Of a stretch of DNA of 64,000 bases, positions 41,099 through 51,122 are shown piece after piece. The first letter of the stretch is position 1. Every line of letters starts with the position of its first letter. This DNA is from Streptomyces humidus (GTDB lineage Bacteria > Actinomycetota > Actinomycetes > Streptomycetales > Streptomycetaceae). Made by a program: the position numbers and the translations under genes. The stretch lies in assembly GCF_014649655.1 (NCBI RefSeq), contig NZ_BMTL01000005.1, positions 1-64,000 of the forward strand, read 5' to 3'. Below the pieces are notes generated by a model, which saw only the letters and a list, made by a program, of their open reading frames with translations, did no database searches and was not told the origin of the DNA.

Positions 41099-41611
41099 AT
41101 GGCAGCGCAGACGCAGAGGGCCGTGCTTGCGGGGGGATGCTTCTGGGGGATGCAGGACTTGATCCGCCGGCTCCCGGGCGTCACGGCGACCCGGGTCGGA
41201 TACTCCGGGGGCGACGTGCCGAACGCGACGTACCGTAACCACGGCACCCACGCCGAGGCCATCGAGATCCACTTCGATCCCCGGCAGACCGACTACCGCG
41301 CGATCCTGGAGTTCTTCTTCCAGATCCACGACCCGAGCACCAAGAACCGCCAGGGCAACGACATCGGCCTCAGCTACCGCTCCGCGATCTACTACGTGGA
41401 CGACGAGCAGAAGCGGATCGCCGAGGACACCATCGCGGACGTGGACGCCTCCGGACTGTGGCCGGGCAAGGTCGTCACCGAGGTCGAGCCGGTCGGCCCC
41501 TTCTGGGAGGCCGAGCCCGAGCACCAGGACTACCTGGAGCGCTACCCCGACGGCTACACCTGCCACTTCCCGCGCCCGGGATGGCGACTGCCCAGCCGCT
41601 CGGAGGGCTGA
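41099..41611 (+). CDS. msrA: Peptide-methionine (S)-S-oxide reductase
   Basis: MsrA reduces methionine-S-sulfoxide in proteins. The 170-residue enzyme has the catalytic [10 protein letters not shown] motif (nucleophilic Cys in GCFWG), [41 protein letters not shown] and [10 protein letters not shown], all diagnostic. A second Cys in [11 protein letters not shown] near the C-terminus can resolve the sulfenic acid. GGGAAGGAG before the ATG sets the start. It stands alone. Confidence 0.95.
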   Translation: MAAQTQRAVLAGGCFWGMQDLIRRLPGVTATRVGYSGGDVPNATYRNHGTHAEAIEIHFDPRQTDYRAILEFFFQIHDPSTKNRQGNDIGLSYRSAIYYVDDEQKRIAEDTIADVDASGLWPGKVVTEVEPVGPFWEAEPEHQDYLERYPDGYTCHFPRPGWRLPSRSEG

Positions 41612-41956
41612 GCCGCTCCGCCGCAGGCTCGGGACGGCAGGCACGCGAGCCCGTGACCGGCGGCCTCGGCGACGCCGTCCCGACCGGACTCCTCCCGATC
41701 CGTCCGGAGGAGTGCCGGCGGAACCCCACGCGGAGATGATCACGGGACGACGCGATCGGCTGACGGAAGCCGATCCCGTCGATCCCGTCTGTCCCGTCGA
41801 TCCGCTCGGTCCGTCGCAGCGGACAGGGACGGGGACTGCGGGGGACGTTGAGGGGACGGCGAGGAGGTCACGGCGCGGCCGGCGGCGGCCGACCCGCCCC
41901 CACGCCCCGGCCGTTGGGCATCGTCGGGGCCGCGCGACAGCCGGCGATGGCAGGTC
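41612..41956. other. 345-bp region with a hairpin
   Basis: GATCGGCT (41754-41761) and AGCCGATC (41768-41775) form a perfect 8-bp stem with a 6-nt loop, perhaps a terminator between msrA and the convergent aldolase gene. GATCCCGTC-type short repeats follow to about 41815. No gene is seen. Confidence 0.45.
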
Positions 41957-42592
41957 TCAGCCCTCGAAGCCCCGGGCGTGCAGGATCTCGTCGATGCGCG
42001 TGCGGTGGGCCTTCTCCCAGTCGTCGAGGGTTTCACCGGCCTCCTCGGCCAGCTTGGCCCGGGCGGCGGTCAGGGCGTCCCCGGCGCGGGCGGCGGGGAC
42101 CACGACGACGCCCTCCTCGTCGGCGACGACCATGTCACCGGCGTTCACGGTGACCCCGGCGCACCGCACCGGCGCGTTGAGCGGCTCGACCGCCTTCTTG
42201 CTTCCGGGAATGGGGATCACCCCTCGGGCGAACACGGGGAAACCCAGGTCCCGCACCTCGGCCAGGTCGCGGATGACCCCGTCGGCGACGAAGGCCGCGA
42301 CGCCCCGGCGCTGTGCCACGGCGCACACGTTGCCGCCGGCCAGCGCGTGGTCGAGGTCGCCCGATTCCACGACGATGACGGCGCCCGGTTCCGCGCGGTG
42401 GACGGCCGCGTGCAGCATGAGGTTGTCACCGGGAGGGCACCGCACGGTGAACGCCGGCCCGGCCACGCGCGGCACCGGCGACCACAGCGGGCGTATCCCG
42501 ATGTCCATGACCTGGTCGCGGCCCACGGCGTCGGCGAGAGTGGTGACCGGGATCTCCGCGAACGCGGCGGCTGTCTCGGGGGCGTCCGTCAT
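41957..42592 (-). CDS. RraA-like / 4-hydroxy-4-methyl-2-oxoglutarate aldolase-type protein
   Basis: A 211-residue protein of the RraA/HMG-CHA aldolase family. It has the alpha-beta-beta-alpha core GPAFTVRCPPGDNLMLHAAV, the active-site loop GGNVCAVAQRRGVAAFVADG and VIRDLAEVRDLGFPVFARG, which supplies the metal and pyruvate-enolate residues. The C-terminal extension (EETLDDWEKAHRTRIDEIL-like) is typical of enzymatic members rather than the RNase E inhibitor. It would cleave or decarboxylate a 2-oxo acid. It follows the LacI gene on the same strand, at the end of the sugar operon, so it probably acts late in that catabolic route. Confidence 0.85.
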   Translation of the reverse strand: MTDAPETAAAFAEIPVTTLADAVGRDQVMDIGIRPLWSPVPRVAGPAFTVRCPPGDNLMLHAAVHRAEPGAVIVVESGDLDHALAGGNVCAVAQRRGVAAFVADGVIRDLAEVRDLGFPVFARGVIPIPGSKKAVEPLNAPVRCAGVTVNAGDMVVADEEGVVVVPAARAGDALTAARAKLAEEAGETLDDWEKAHRTRIDEILHARGFEG

Positions 42593-42811
42593 GTCCTGTC
42601 TCCTTCACTGTCGGCGCCGAGCCGGCGCGAATGGACCGCTTCGCCGTCGAGGACGTGCTCGGCACCGATGATGTTGCCAGCCACGGTGGATCAAGGAGCG
42701 GGCTTCCCGTTCGTTCGCTGACGCCTCGGAGGGCCGGGGGTTTCGAAGATGAATGGCCGTCACATGCGGTGCAGGGGGAGGGCGTTGCCGCAGAGTGCTG
42801 CGGGGTGTCCG

Positions 42812-43843
42812 TCAGGCCTCCAGCAGCACGCCGACCGGGAGTTCGCCCGAGCCCCGGACGATGAGCCGGGTGGGGACGGTGATGGTGCGCGCCCGGGAGC
42901 GGTCGCCGTCGAGTCGGCTCAGTGCGGTGATCGCCGCCGTTCTGCCGAGTTCTTCCGGGTCCTGCGCGACGACGGTCAGCGCCGGTTCGAGCGCCTCGGC
43001 GAGCGAGACGTCGTCGAAGGCGACGACGGCGACCTCCTTGCGTCCGCTGCGGGCCAGTTCGGCCACGATGCCCAGCGCCATGATGTTGTTGCCGGCGAAG
43101 AGGGCGGTGGGCGGATCGGGCAGGGCGAGGAGCCGGGCCGTCGCGGCTTCGGCGCCCGGCTGGTCGTGGGCGTTGGTGACGAGCGTCCTGTCGTGGGGGA
43201 TGCCGGCCTCCTGCAGCGCCGAGCGATAGCCGGCCAGACGTTCCCGACGGGTGTACAGCTTCGGGGGCAGGTCGCCGACGAAGCCGATGCGCCGGTGCCC
43301 GTGGGCGACGAGGTGCGCGACGCCGTCGTGGGCTCCGGCACGGTTGGAGCTGACGATGCTGTCGGTGACGAGTCCGACTCCGGGCCGGTCGAGGAAGACG
43401 ACCGGCAGGCCCGCCGCGCGGTGGGACTTGAGGTGGGAGTGGTCGGCGCCGACGGACGGCACGACGATGAGGATGCTGACACGGCGGGCCAGGAACTTGT
43501 CCGTCAGGGCGCGTTCACGGTCGGGCTCGTCCGCGGAGGAGCCCATGAGAAGGGTCAGCCCGCGCTCGCGGACGGTGTCCTCGATGGAACGCGCGACGGC
43601 TCCGAAGAAGGGGTTGGCGAGGTCGGGAATGACCAGGCCGATGGTGGTGTCGGGTCCGCCGACGCGGATGTTGCGGGCCATGAGGTTCGGCTGGAAGCCG
43701 AGCTTGGCCACGGCGGCCAGTACCTGTTCCCTGGTCTGAGCGGAGGCGGGTCCGTCCTCGTTGAGGACCCGGGAGACCGTCTTGGCGCTGACGCCCACTT
43801 CGCGGGCGACGTCGGCCAGGGTGGGGCGGCGGTTCGCTGCCAT
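42812..43843 (-). CDS. LacI-family regulator of the sugar regulon
   Basis: A 343-residue repressor with an intact LacI HTH (TLADVAREVGVSAKTVSRVLN), the hinge (QPNLMARNIR) and a sugar-binding effector domain (TIGLVIPDLANPFFGAVARS, SVGADHSHLKSHRAAGLPVV, VVAFDDVSLAEAL). It lies directly after the ABC ATPase gene on the same strand, so it regulates its own operon. Likely operators are the TGTCA-N4-TGACA-type dyads at 46985-47014 and 48295-48310. The inducer is presumably the imported sugar or its phosphate. Confidence 0.92.
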   Translation of the reverse strand: MAANRRPTLADVAREVGVSAKTVSRVLNEDGPASAQTREQVLAAVAKLGFQPNLMARNIRVGGPDTTIGLVIPDLANPFFGAVARSIEDTVRERGLTLLMGSSADEPDRERALTDKFLARRVSILIVVPSVGADHSHLKSHRAAGLPVVFLDRPGVGLVTDSIVSSNRAGAHDGVAHLVAHGHRRIGFVGDLPPKLYTRRERLAGYRSALQEAGIPHDRTLVTNAHDQPGAEAATARLLALPDPPTALFAGNNIMALGIVAELARSGRKEVAVVAFDDVSLAEALEPALTVVAQDPEELGRTAAITALSRLDGDRSRARTITVPTRLIVRGSGELPVGVLLEA

Positions 43844-43918
43844 GGAGGAAACCGTCTCCTGAGGGCTCTCGGTTCCGGCCTCGGCCTCGGCCGGAAACGG
43901 TGAGAGCGGGTCGAGCTG

Positions 43919-44751
<833 letters not shown>

Positions 44752-44755
<4 letters not shown>

Positions 44756-45747
44756 CGGGCCTTCTTCCGGGAGATCTGGTCGACGGTCACCGCGAGGATC
44801 ACCAGGACGCCGGTGATCAGGGTCTGGTAGATGGAGGCGACGCCCATCAGCTGCAGGCCGTTGCGGAACACGCCCACGATGAGGACGCCGATGAAGGTGC
44901 CCAGGACCGAGCCCCGGCCGCCGAAGAGGCTGGTGCCGCCGAGGACCACGGCGGTGATGCTGTCCAGGTTGTCGGTCTGCCCGGCCTGCGGGTCGCCGAC
45001 CCCGGTGCGGGAGATCAGCAGGAGGGCGGCGACGCCGTAGAGGAGGCCGGCCACCGTGTAGATGCCGATGGTGAGGCGGGAGGTGCGGATGCCGTTCAGC
45101 CGGGCAGCCTCGGCGCTGTTGCCCAGGGCGTAGACGTGCCGGCCCCAGCCGGTGCTGCTCAGGGCATAGGCGAGGAGGAGGAAGAGGGCGATGGTGACCA
45201 GGGAGCCGTAGGTGATGTCCGTGTGCCCCATCGGGAAGGTCTCCCCGAGCGCGGTCAGCGGGCCGGGCAGGCTGGTGACCGTCTGTTCCGCGGAGTAGAT
45301 GTGGGTCAGCGCGAACGCCACGTTGAGCATGCCGAGGGTCACGATGAACGGCGGCAGCGGGATCTTCTGCACGAGGAACCCGTTGAGCAGTCCGAAGCCG
45401 CCGCAGACGGCGAGGCCGAGCGCGATCGCCACGAGCGGCGGGACCGAGCCCTCCGCGGCCGTCTTGGCGATCACGATGCTGCCGAAGGCCATCACCGCCC
45501 CGCACGACAGGTCGATCCCGGCCGTGAGGATGATCAGGGTCTGCCCGATGGCGAGGGTGCCCACGACCATGACCTGCTGCACGATCAGTGAGAAGTTCCC
45601 GCCGGTCAGGAACTGGTCGGACGAGAAGGAGAAGAAGGCGCAGGCCAGCAGCAGGGCGGCCAGGGGTCCGGTGGTCGGCGCCGTGAGCAGTCTGCGGGCC
45701 GCGGTCGGCGCCTTGAGCTCCGAGTACGGCGTGGTCGTGGCTGTCAT
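44752..45747 (-). CDS. Sugar ABC transporter permease (FrcC/RbsC-like)
   Basis: A 331-residue inner-membrane protein of the BPD_transp_2 family with about ten helices. Motifs are TAGIDLSCGAVMAFGSIVI, PPFIVTLGMLNVAFALTHIY and GGTSLFGGRGSVLGTFIGVL. The length is standard. It overlaps the ATPase gene by 4 bp and follows the binding-protein gene by 153 bp, where a stem or processing site could tune expression, though none is obvious. Confidence 0.92.
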
Positions 45748-45900
45748 GCGAAGTCCTTGTCGGAAGACAGATGTCCTTGGCGGAGGACGAGGGCCGAAAC
45801 CCCCGCCGCCGGGACGAGGGGGGGCGGTCGTCCCCGGTCGGGGAGGCGGGCCGACCGCCCCGCCGAGGGGAGTGACGGTGTCGTACGGTCCGGTGGGGGA

Positions 45901-46923
45901 TCAGCCCCAGCAGTTCTCCAGGCCGTATCCGGTGTCCTTCGACGTGACCCCGGCCTGTGCCTTGTCGGTGATCAGGGTGACGCCGGTGTCGGTGTAACCG
46001 GACGCCTTCTTGCCGTCCTTGGCGTACGTGACGACGGCCTTGACGCCCTCGGCGGCCATCTTCAGCGGGTACTGCTGCGACGTCGCGGCGATCTTGCCGT
46101 CCTTGACGGCCTGGGTGCCGGTGCAGCCGCCGTCCACGGAGACGATCAGCACGTCCTTCTCCCGGCCCTTGGCCTTCAGAGCGGTGTACGCGCCCAGGGC
46201 GGCCGGCTCGTTGATGGTGTAGACGACGTTGATGTCGGGCGACTTCTGCAGGCAGTTCTCCATCGCGGTCTGCCCCTTGGCCTGGTCGCCGGCGGTGTCC
46301 TGGGCGCACACGACGTCCTTGTCGGTGGCGCCGAAGCCCTTGAGGAAACCGTTGTGCCGCTGGACACCCACCGAGACGCCGGGAGCCAGGTCGAGGGCGG
46401 CTATCTTCGCCGTCTTGCCCTTCATGGCGGCCTTGGCGTACTCGCCGATCAGCTGACCGGCCTTGAGGTTGTCGGTGGCGAAGAGGGCGTCGACGGCGCT
46501 CTCCGGCTCGGTCGGCGTGTCCAGCGCGATGACCAGGACGCCCTTGGCGCGGGCCTTCTGGATCGCCGGCACGATCGCCTTGGAGTCGCTCGGGGTGATC
46601 AGGATGCCCTTGACCCCGGCGGCGACCATGTTCTCGATGGCCGTGACCTGCCCGGCGTTGTCCCCGTCGAACTTGCCTGCGGCGGTGGACAGTTCAGCGC
46701 CGTTCTCCTTGGCGGCCTTCTCCGCGCCCTCCTTCATCTTCACGAAGAACGGGTTGGTGTCGGTCTTGGTGATCAGACCGACCTTCACGCTGCCCGAGCC
46801 GGAACCGGAGGAGCCCGAGCCCGAGCCGGAGCCGGACCCGCAGGCCGTCAGGGTGAGGGCCGCGACGCCCGTGACCGCGGCTGCTCTGAGGAGGGAGGAG
46901 GACAGGCGAGTGGTGCGAGACAT
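45901..46923 (-). CDS. Sugar ABC transporter substrate-binding lipoprotein (FrcB-like)
   Basis: A 340-residue lipoprotein with lipobox LTLTACGSG followed by a long Gly/Ser linker ([14 protein letters not shown]). The type-1 binding fold shows [59 protein letters not shown] and [14 protein letters not shown]. The [14 protein letters not shown] and ALDTPTEP patterns recall fructose/FrcB-type proteins, so a ketose is plausible. CAGGAG before the ATG at 46923 fixes the start. It is first in the minus-strand operon, with LacI-type operators 62-91 bp upstream. Confidence 0.92.
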   Translation of the reverse strand: MSRTTRLSSSLLRAAAVTGVAALTLTACGSGSGSGSGSSGSGSGSVKVGLITKTDTNPFFVKMKEGAEKAAKENGAELSTAAGKFDGDNAGQVTAIENMVAAGVKGILITPSDSKAIVPAIQKARAKGVLVIALDTPTEPESAVDALFATDNLKAGQLIGEYAKAAMKGKTAKIAALDLAPGVSVGVQRHNGFLKGFGATDKDVVCAQDTAGDQAKGQTAMENCLQKSPDINVVYTINEPAALGAYTALKAKGREKDVLIVSVDGGCTGTQAVKDGKIAATSQQYPLKMAAEGVKAVVTYAKDGKKASGYTDTGVTLITDKAQAGVTSKDTGYGLENCWG

Positions 46924-46984
46924 GATCGACTCCTGTGAGATAGCGGGCGGCACGGGGGTTGGGATGAGAGCGTGCCGCCCGGGG

Positions 46985-47014
46985 TGTCATCGTTGACTTA
47001 TGTCATCGTTGACA
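46985..47014. promoter_or_regulatory. Tandem LacI-type operators
   Basis: TGTCATCGTTGACT (46985-46998) and TGTCATCGTTGACA (47001-47014) repeat with a 16-bp period. Each is a near-palindrome with TGTCA/TGAC(A) half-sites. They lie between the divergent binding-protein and pfkB genes, and match the perfect dyad at 48295-48310. Confidence 0.75.
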
Positions 47015-47181
47015 CTGCCTGGCGAGGATGATGGACTCCGGATCCCGGCAACGTCAATGCCTTCCACTCGTCACAAATCGGCAACGTCCGTAGCCGCCGC
47101 CCCCGCGCAGCCGGCCAGGGGCCGTGTCACCGCGCCGCGTCCTCGCCCGGTCTTTCCAGCCCTTTCGAGAGAGAGCAGCCC

Positions 47182-48144
47182 ATGAACCCGCGTCAGATCA
47201 CCGTGGTGGGAGAGTGCGTCGCGGACGCCTTCACCGAAGCGGCGCCCGCCGCGAACGAACTCGCCCTGCGGGTGCTGCCCGGCGGCGGACCCGCGAACAC
47301 GGCAGTGGCCCTGGCCCGGCTCGGCACGCAGGCCCGATTCCTCGCGCGGCTGTCCGGCGATGTCTTCGGCCGCCTGTTCCGGGTCCACCTGGAGGCGTCC
47401 GGCGTCGACCTGTCGTACGCCGTCGACGCCGCCGAGCCCAGCACGCTGGCCGTGGCCGAGCTGGATCCCGCCGGGCAGGCCGCGTTCTCCTTCCACGCGC
47501 AGAACACGGCCGACTGGCAGTGGACGCCGGCGGAACTGGCACGGACGGATCTGTCCGGCACGGCCTGTGTGCACACCGGCTCGCTGGCACTGATCCGTGA
47601 GCCCGGCGGGGCGGTGGTGGAGGAGTTCCTGGCGGCAGCGGCTCCACGGGCCACCATCAGCATCGACCCCAACGTCCGGCCGCTGCTGGTACGCCCCGAG
47701 ACGTACCGCGCCCGGCTGGCCCGCTGGTGCGCCCTCGCCGACATCCTGCGCCTGAGCGCGGACGACCTGGAACTCCTCCTGCCCGGCGTCGCACCCGAGC
47801 AGGCGTGCGACCTCTGGCATGCGGCGGGGGTCCGGCTCGTCGTGATCACCCTCGGCTCCGACGGCGCACTGGCCTCGCTCGACGGCGAACGGGTGCGGGT
47901 GCCCGCGGTGACCGCACAGGTCGTCGACACGGTCGGGGCGGGAGATTCCTTCACCGCCGGCCTGCTGCACCACCTCGGCGCCCACGGCCTCCTCGGCGGC
48001 CGGCTGGACGACCTCACTCTCGGCGAGGTCGCGGAAGCCTGCGCGTTCGGCGCCCGGGTCGCAGCCCTGACCTGCTCGGTCGCCGGTCCCAATCCGCCGT
48101 GGCGGGACCAGCTGGAAGAGCTCACGGCGACTGGCGGCGCCTGA
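47182..48144 (+). CDS. PfkB-family sugar kinase (fructokinase-like)
   Basis: A 320-residue ribokinase-fold kinase. It has the N-terminal GGGPANTAVALARLGT substrate motif, ISIDPNVRPLLV, LVVITLGSDGALASL and the C-terminal PfkB signature with anion hole and catalytic Asp, VVDTVGAGDSFTAGLL. It would phosphorylate the sugar brought in by the divergent ABC transporter; fructokinase is the closest common activity. GAGAGAGAG lies before the ATG. Just past its TGA the same frame continues into an 18-bp tandem repeat, an odd feature described separately. Confidence 0.9.
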   Translation: MNPRQITVVGECVADAFTEAAPAANELALRVLPGGGPANTAVALARLGTQARFLARLSGDVFGRLFRVHLEASGVDLSYAVDAAEPSTLAVAELDPAGQAAFSFHAQNTADWQWTPAELARTDLSGTACVHTGSLALIREPGGAVVEEFLAAAAPRATISIDPNVRPLLVRPETYRARLARWCALADILRLSADDLELLLPGVAPEQACDLWHAAGVRLVVITLGSDGALASLDGERVRVPAVTAQVVDTVGAGDSFTAGLLHHLGAHGLLGGRLDDLTLGEVAEACAFGARVAALTCSVAGPNPPWRDQLEELTATGGA

Positions 48145-48177
48145 CCGCCCGGGCGGCCGCACCGGCGAAGGGCCCGC

Positions 48178-48249
48178 ACCGACGAAGTCGTCCGCACCGA
48201 CGAGAGCGCCCGCGCCGACGAGAGTGCCCGCGCCGACGAAGTCGCCCGC
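48178..48249 (+). repeat. 18-bp tandem repeat, in frame with pfkB after its stop
   Basis: Four units of (A/G)CCGACGA(A/G)(G/A)(T/G)(C/T)G(T/C)CCGC. In the pfkB frame they read TDEVVR, TDESAR, ADESAR, ADEVAR and end in TGA at about 48279. The unit length (six codons) and conserved reading suggest former or alternative coding use. Confidence 0.75.
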
Positions 48250-48294
48250 GCCGTTGACGCCCGCGCGGCGCCGCATCCATGATCGGGCCGCGCG

Positions 48295-48310
48295 ATGTCA
48301 TCGATGACAT
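48295..48310. promoter_or_regulatory. Perfect LacI-type operator
   Basis: ATGTCATCGATGACAT is a perfect 16-bp palindrome 108 bp before the LsrG-like gene. It carries the same TGTCA...TGACA half-sites as 46985-47014, which places this gene in the same LacI regulon. Confidence 0.75.
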
Positions 48311-48417
48311 AGGTCGGCCAGGGCGCCCCGCGTCACGATCAGCGCCGGTCCCGGTCCGGTGCGCGCCCCTGCCGGCCCCTTCTCGACCCATTCTCGAACG
48401 ATCAAGGACACGACACC

Positions 48418-48720
48418 ATGAAGAAGACCCTGCTCGCCGAGTTCACCGCCCGCGAGGGAGCACAGGACGAGGTCGCCCGCCTGATCGGCGAGTACGCACG
48501 GAAGGTGCGCCAGGAAGAGGGCAACATCCTCTTCGACGTGTACACCAAGGAAGCCGCACCCCGCGCCTTCTGGATCTTCGAGGTCTACCGGGACGAGGAG
48601 GCCTTCAAGGCGCACCTGCACGCCCCGTACGGCAGTCCTTTCAACGCCGCGCTCGTCCCGCTGATCGAAGAGGATGCCTCCGTGCTGACGTTCCTGAACC
48701 CGCTGACCACGCACTCGTGA
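48418..48720 (+). CDS. ABM-fold protein, LsrG/quinol-monooxygenase-like
   Basis: A 100-residue dimeric ferredoxin-like fold protein of the antibiotic-biosynthesis-monooxygenase superfamily. VRQEEGNILFDVYTKEA, FWIFEVYRDEEAFKAHL and FLNPL resemble LsrG, the isomerase acting on phospho-AI-2, and quinol monooxygenases such as YgiN. In this setting an isomerase or epimerase acting on the imported sugar or its phosphate is more likely than a quinone enzyme. AAGGA precedes the ATG. A perfect LacI-type operator upstream ties it to the transporter-kinase regulon. Confidence 0.82.
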   Translation: MKKTLLAEFTAREGAQDEVARLIGEYARKVRQEEGNILFDVYTKEAAPRAFWIFEVYRDEEAFKAHLHAPYGSPFNAALVPLIEEDASVLTFLNPLTTHS

Positions 48721-48878
48721 CGCCCCGTCCACGCGTACCGCGCACCCCGCATCCCGAAGCCGCCCGGCGGGACCGGGGGCGTGGGGTCGTGCGGCGCCTC
48801 ACTCGGCGGTCGACGCACGCCCTGCCCTCGCGGAGATATCCCTTTGTGGGGCCAGGAGTGCGACCGTAGGGTCCCGGC

Positions 48879-49232
48879 ATGTCTCTACGTGTTCTCATGC
48901 GTCAAGCCCTTCCGGAAGCGATGCGCGCTCGCGACAGGACCGCGGTGAGCGCGCTGCGCGCGACGCTCGCCGCGCTGGACAACGCGGAGGCGGTGCCCGT
49001 GGACGACGCCCGGCTGCGCGGCGCGGCCCTCGAACGGTCACCGGTGGGCGTCGGGGCCACCGAGGCGGCCCGACGTGAGCTCAGCGAGGGTGAAGCGGCG
49101 GACATCGTGCGCGCCGAGGCCGCCGAACGGCTGGAAGCCGCAGCGCACTTGACCGCTCCGGCGCACGCAGACCGAGCCGCACGACTCCGCGCCGAGGCCG
49201 CCGTTCTGCTGCGCTTCCTCGACCCTGCTTGA
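48879..49232 (+). CDS. YqeY/GatB-tail-like small protein
   Basis: A 117-residue helical protein. The start LRVLMRQALPEAMRARDRTA with VSALRATLAALDNAEAV and the later REELSEGEA-like RRELSEGEAADIVRAEAAER resemble YqeY proteins, which share the tail domain of GatB. The usual C-terminal YqeY half is shortened, so it is a compact variant. Function is unknown; tRNA-amidotransferase similarity does not prove that role. It is monocistronic, upstream of the HTH gene at 49287 and separated from it by a perfect inverted repeat. Confidence 0.72.
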   Translation: MSLRVLMRQALPEAMRARDRTAVSALRATLAALDNAEAVPVDDARLRGAALERSPVGVGATEAARRELSEGEAADIVRAEAAERLEAAAHLTAPAHADRAARLRAEAAVLLRFLDPA

Positions 49233-49241
49233 TCCCCTACT

Positions 49242-49287
49242 TGCAAAGAACCCCTTGCAAAGAAACCGTTGCAAGGGGTTCTTTGCA
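49242..49287. promoter_or_regulatory. Perfect 19-bp inverted repeat at a regulator start
   Basis: TGCAAAGAACCCCTTGCAA (49242-49260), spacer AGAAACCG, TTGCAAGGGGTTCTTTGCA (49269-49287). The right arm ends on the A of the ATG of the next gene. TTGCAAAGAA also repeats directly at 49241 and 49256. It is probably the autoregulatory operator; a terminator role for the upstream gene is the alternative. Confidence 0.7.
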
Positions 49288-49889
49288 TGAGTATCGTCGT
49301 CCTCATGAACGAGCCCCAGGACCCACGGGTCCGCAGCCTCGACGCCCGCTCGCTGCGCGGGCTCGCCCACCCGCTGCGTATGCAGCTGCTGGACGCCCTG
49401 CGCTTCGGCGGCCCGGCCACCGCGTCCCGACTGGCCGAGAAACTGGGTGAGTCGAGCGGTGCCACCAGCTACCACCTGCGACAGCTCGCCGCGCACGGCT
49501 TCATCGAGGACGCCCCCGAGCGGGGCAAGGGGAGGGAGCGCTGGTGGAAGGCCGCCCATCAGGGCCTGCGCTTCGACGACGCCCTGCTCACGGACGCCAG
49601 TCCGGATGTACGCGGGGCCGCCGACACGTACCTCCATGAGGTCGCGACCACCCAGACCCGCGATCTTTCGACCTGGCTCGGCAACCGGCACACCTGGCCG
49701 GAAGAGTGGAACAGCGCCTGGGACATGAGCAGCGACACGCTGAGGCTGACACCCGAACTCACCCGGGAACTGGTCGAGAAGATGCACGCGCTCGTCGAGT
49801 CCTACCGCGACCGTGCGGTGGACGAAGGCGACGCCGACGCCGCTCGAGTACGCGTCCACACCCGCACGTTCCCCTTGTCCTCGGAATGA
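49287..49889 (+). CDS. ArsR-type helix-turn-helix regulator
   Basis: A 200-residue regulator. The winged helix is near the start (RSLRGLAHPLRMQLLDALRF, ATASRLAEKLGESSGATSYH, LRQLAAHGFIEDAPE) and the wing is GKGRERWWKAAHQGLRF. The C-terminal half (about 100-190) is helical and typical of the Streptomyces ArsR-like proteins that control multidrug exporters. No exporter follows here. The ATG at 49287 abuts the inverted repeat and lacks a Shine-Dalgarno, so it may be leaderless; an ATG at 49305 (MNEPQDPR) is the alternative. Confidence 0.85.
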   Translation: MSIVVLMNEPQDPRVRSLDARSLRGLAHPLRMQLLDALRFGGPATASRLAEKLGESSGATSYHLRQLAAHGFIEDAPERGKGRERWWKAAHQGLRFDDALLTDASPDVRGAADTYLHEVATTQTRDLSTWLGNRHTWPEEWNSAWDMSSDTLRLTPELTRELVEKMHALVESYRDRAVDEGDADAARVRVHTRTFPLSSE

Positions 49890-49903
49890 GAGGCCGTCGC
49901 CCG

Positions 49904-50110
49904 ATGCACCCCGAGACCCACCTCGCCCTGCACCGCGTCCGCGCCCTCGAGCTTCGGGCCGAAGCCGACGCCCACCGTCTCGCCGTCACCGCCCGTCCCG
50001 CCGGCGGCCCTCACGGCCTCGGGAATCTCCGCACCCGTCTCGGTTGGACCCTCGTGGAGGTCGGTCTCCGGCTGGCTGCCGCGCCCCGGACGAGCGCCGC
50101 CGCTCCCTAG
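49904..50110 (+). CDS. Small conserved Streptomyces-type protein
   Basis: A 68-residue protein starting MHPETHLALHRVRALELRAE, with RLGWTLVEVGLRLAAAP near the end. Short proteins with the same layout (a His/Leu/Arg-rich helix, then a second amphipathic helix) are frequent next to regulators in Streptomyces; their function is unknown. It starts 14 bp after the ArsR-type gene stop and is probably co-transcribed with it. There is no signal or membrane helix. Codon bias is normal. Confidence 0.6.
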   Translation: MHPETHLALHRVRALELRAEADAHRLAVTARPAGGPHGLGNLRTRLGWTLVEVGLRLAAAPRTSAAAP

Positions 50111-51074
<964 letters not shown>

Positions 51075-51085
51075 TCTCGGACACC

Positions 51086-51122
51086 GTCAGGCCCCGGAGC
51101 GCTTCCCGCTCCGGGGCCTGAC
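51086..51122 (+). terminator. Perfect 16-bp stem terminator of csp
   Basis: GTCAGGCCCCGGAGCG (51086-51101), loop CTTCC, CGCTCCGGGGCCTGAC (51107-51122). It directly follows the cold shock gene. Confidence 0.9.

Noticed and set aside
48178..48249. A CRISPR-like array
   Set aside because: The units are directly adjacent with no spacers and diverge like a minisatellite; no cas gene is present.
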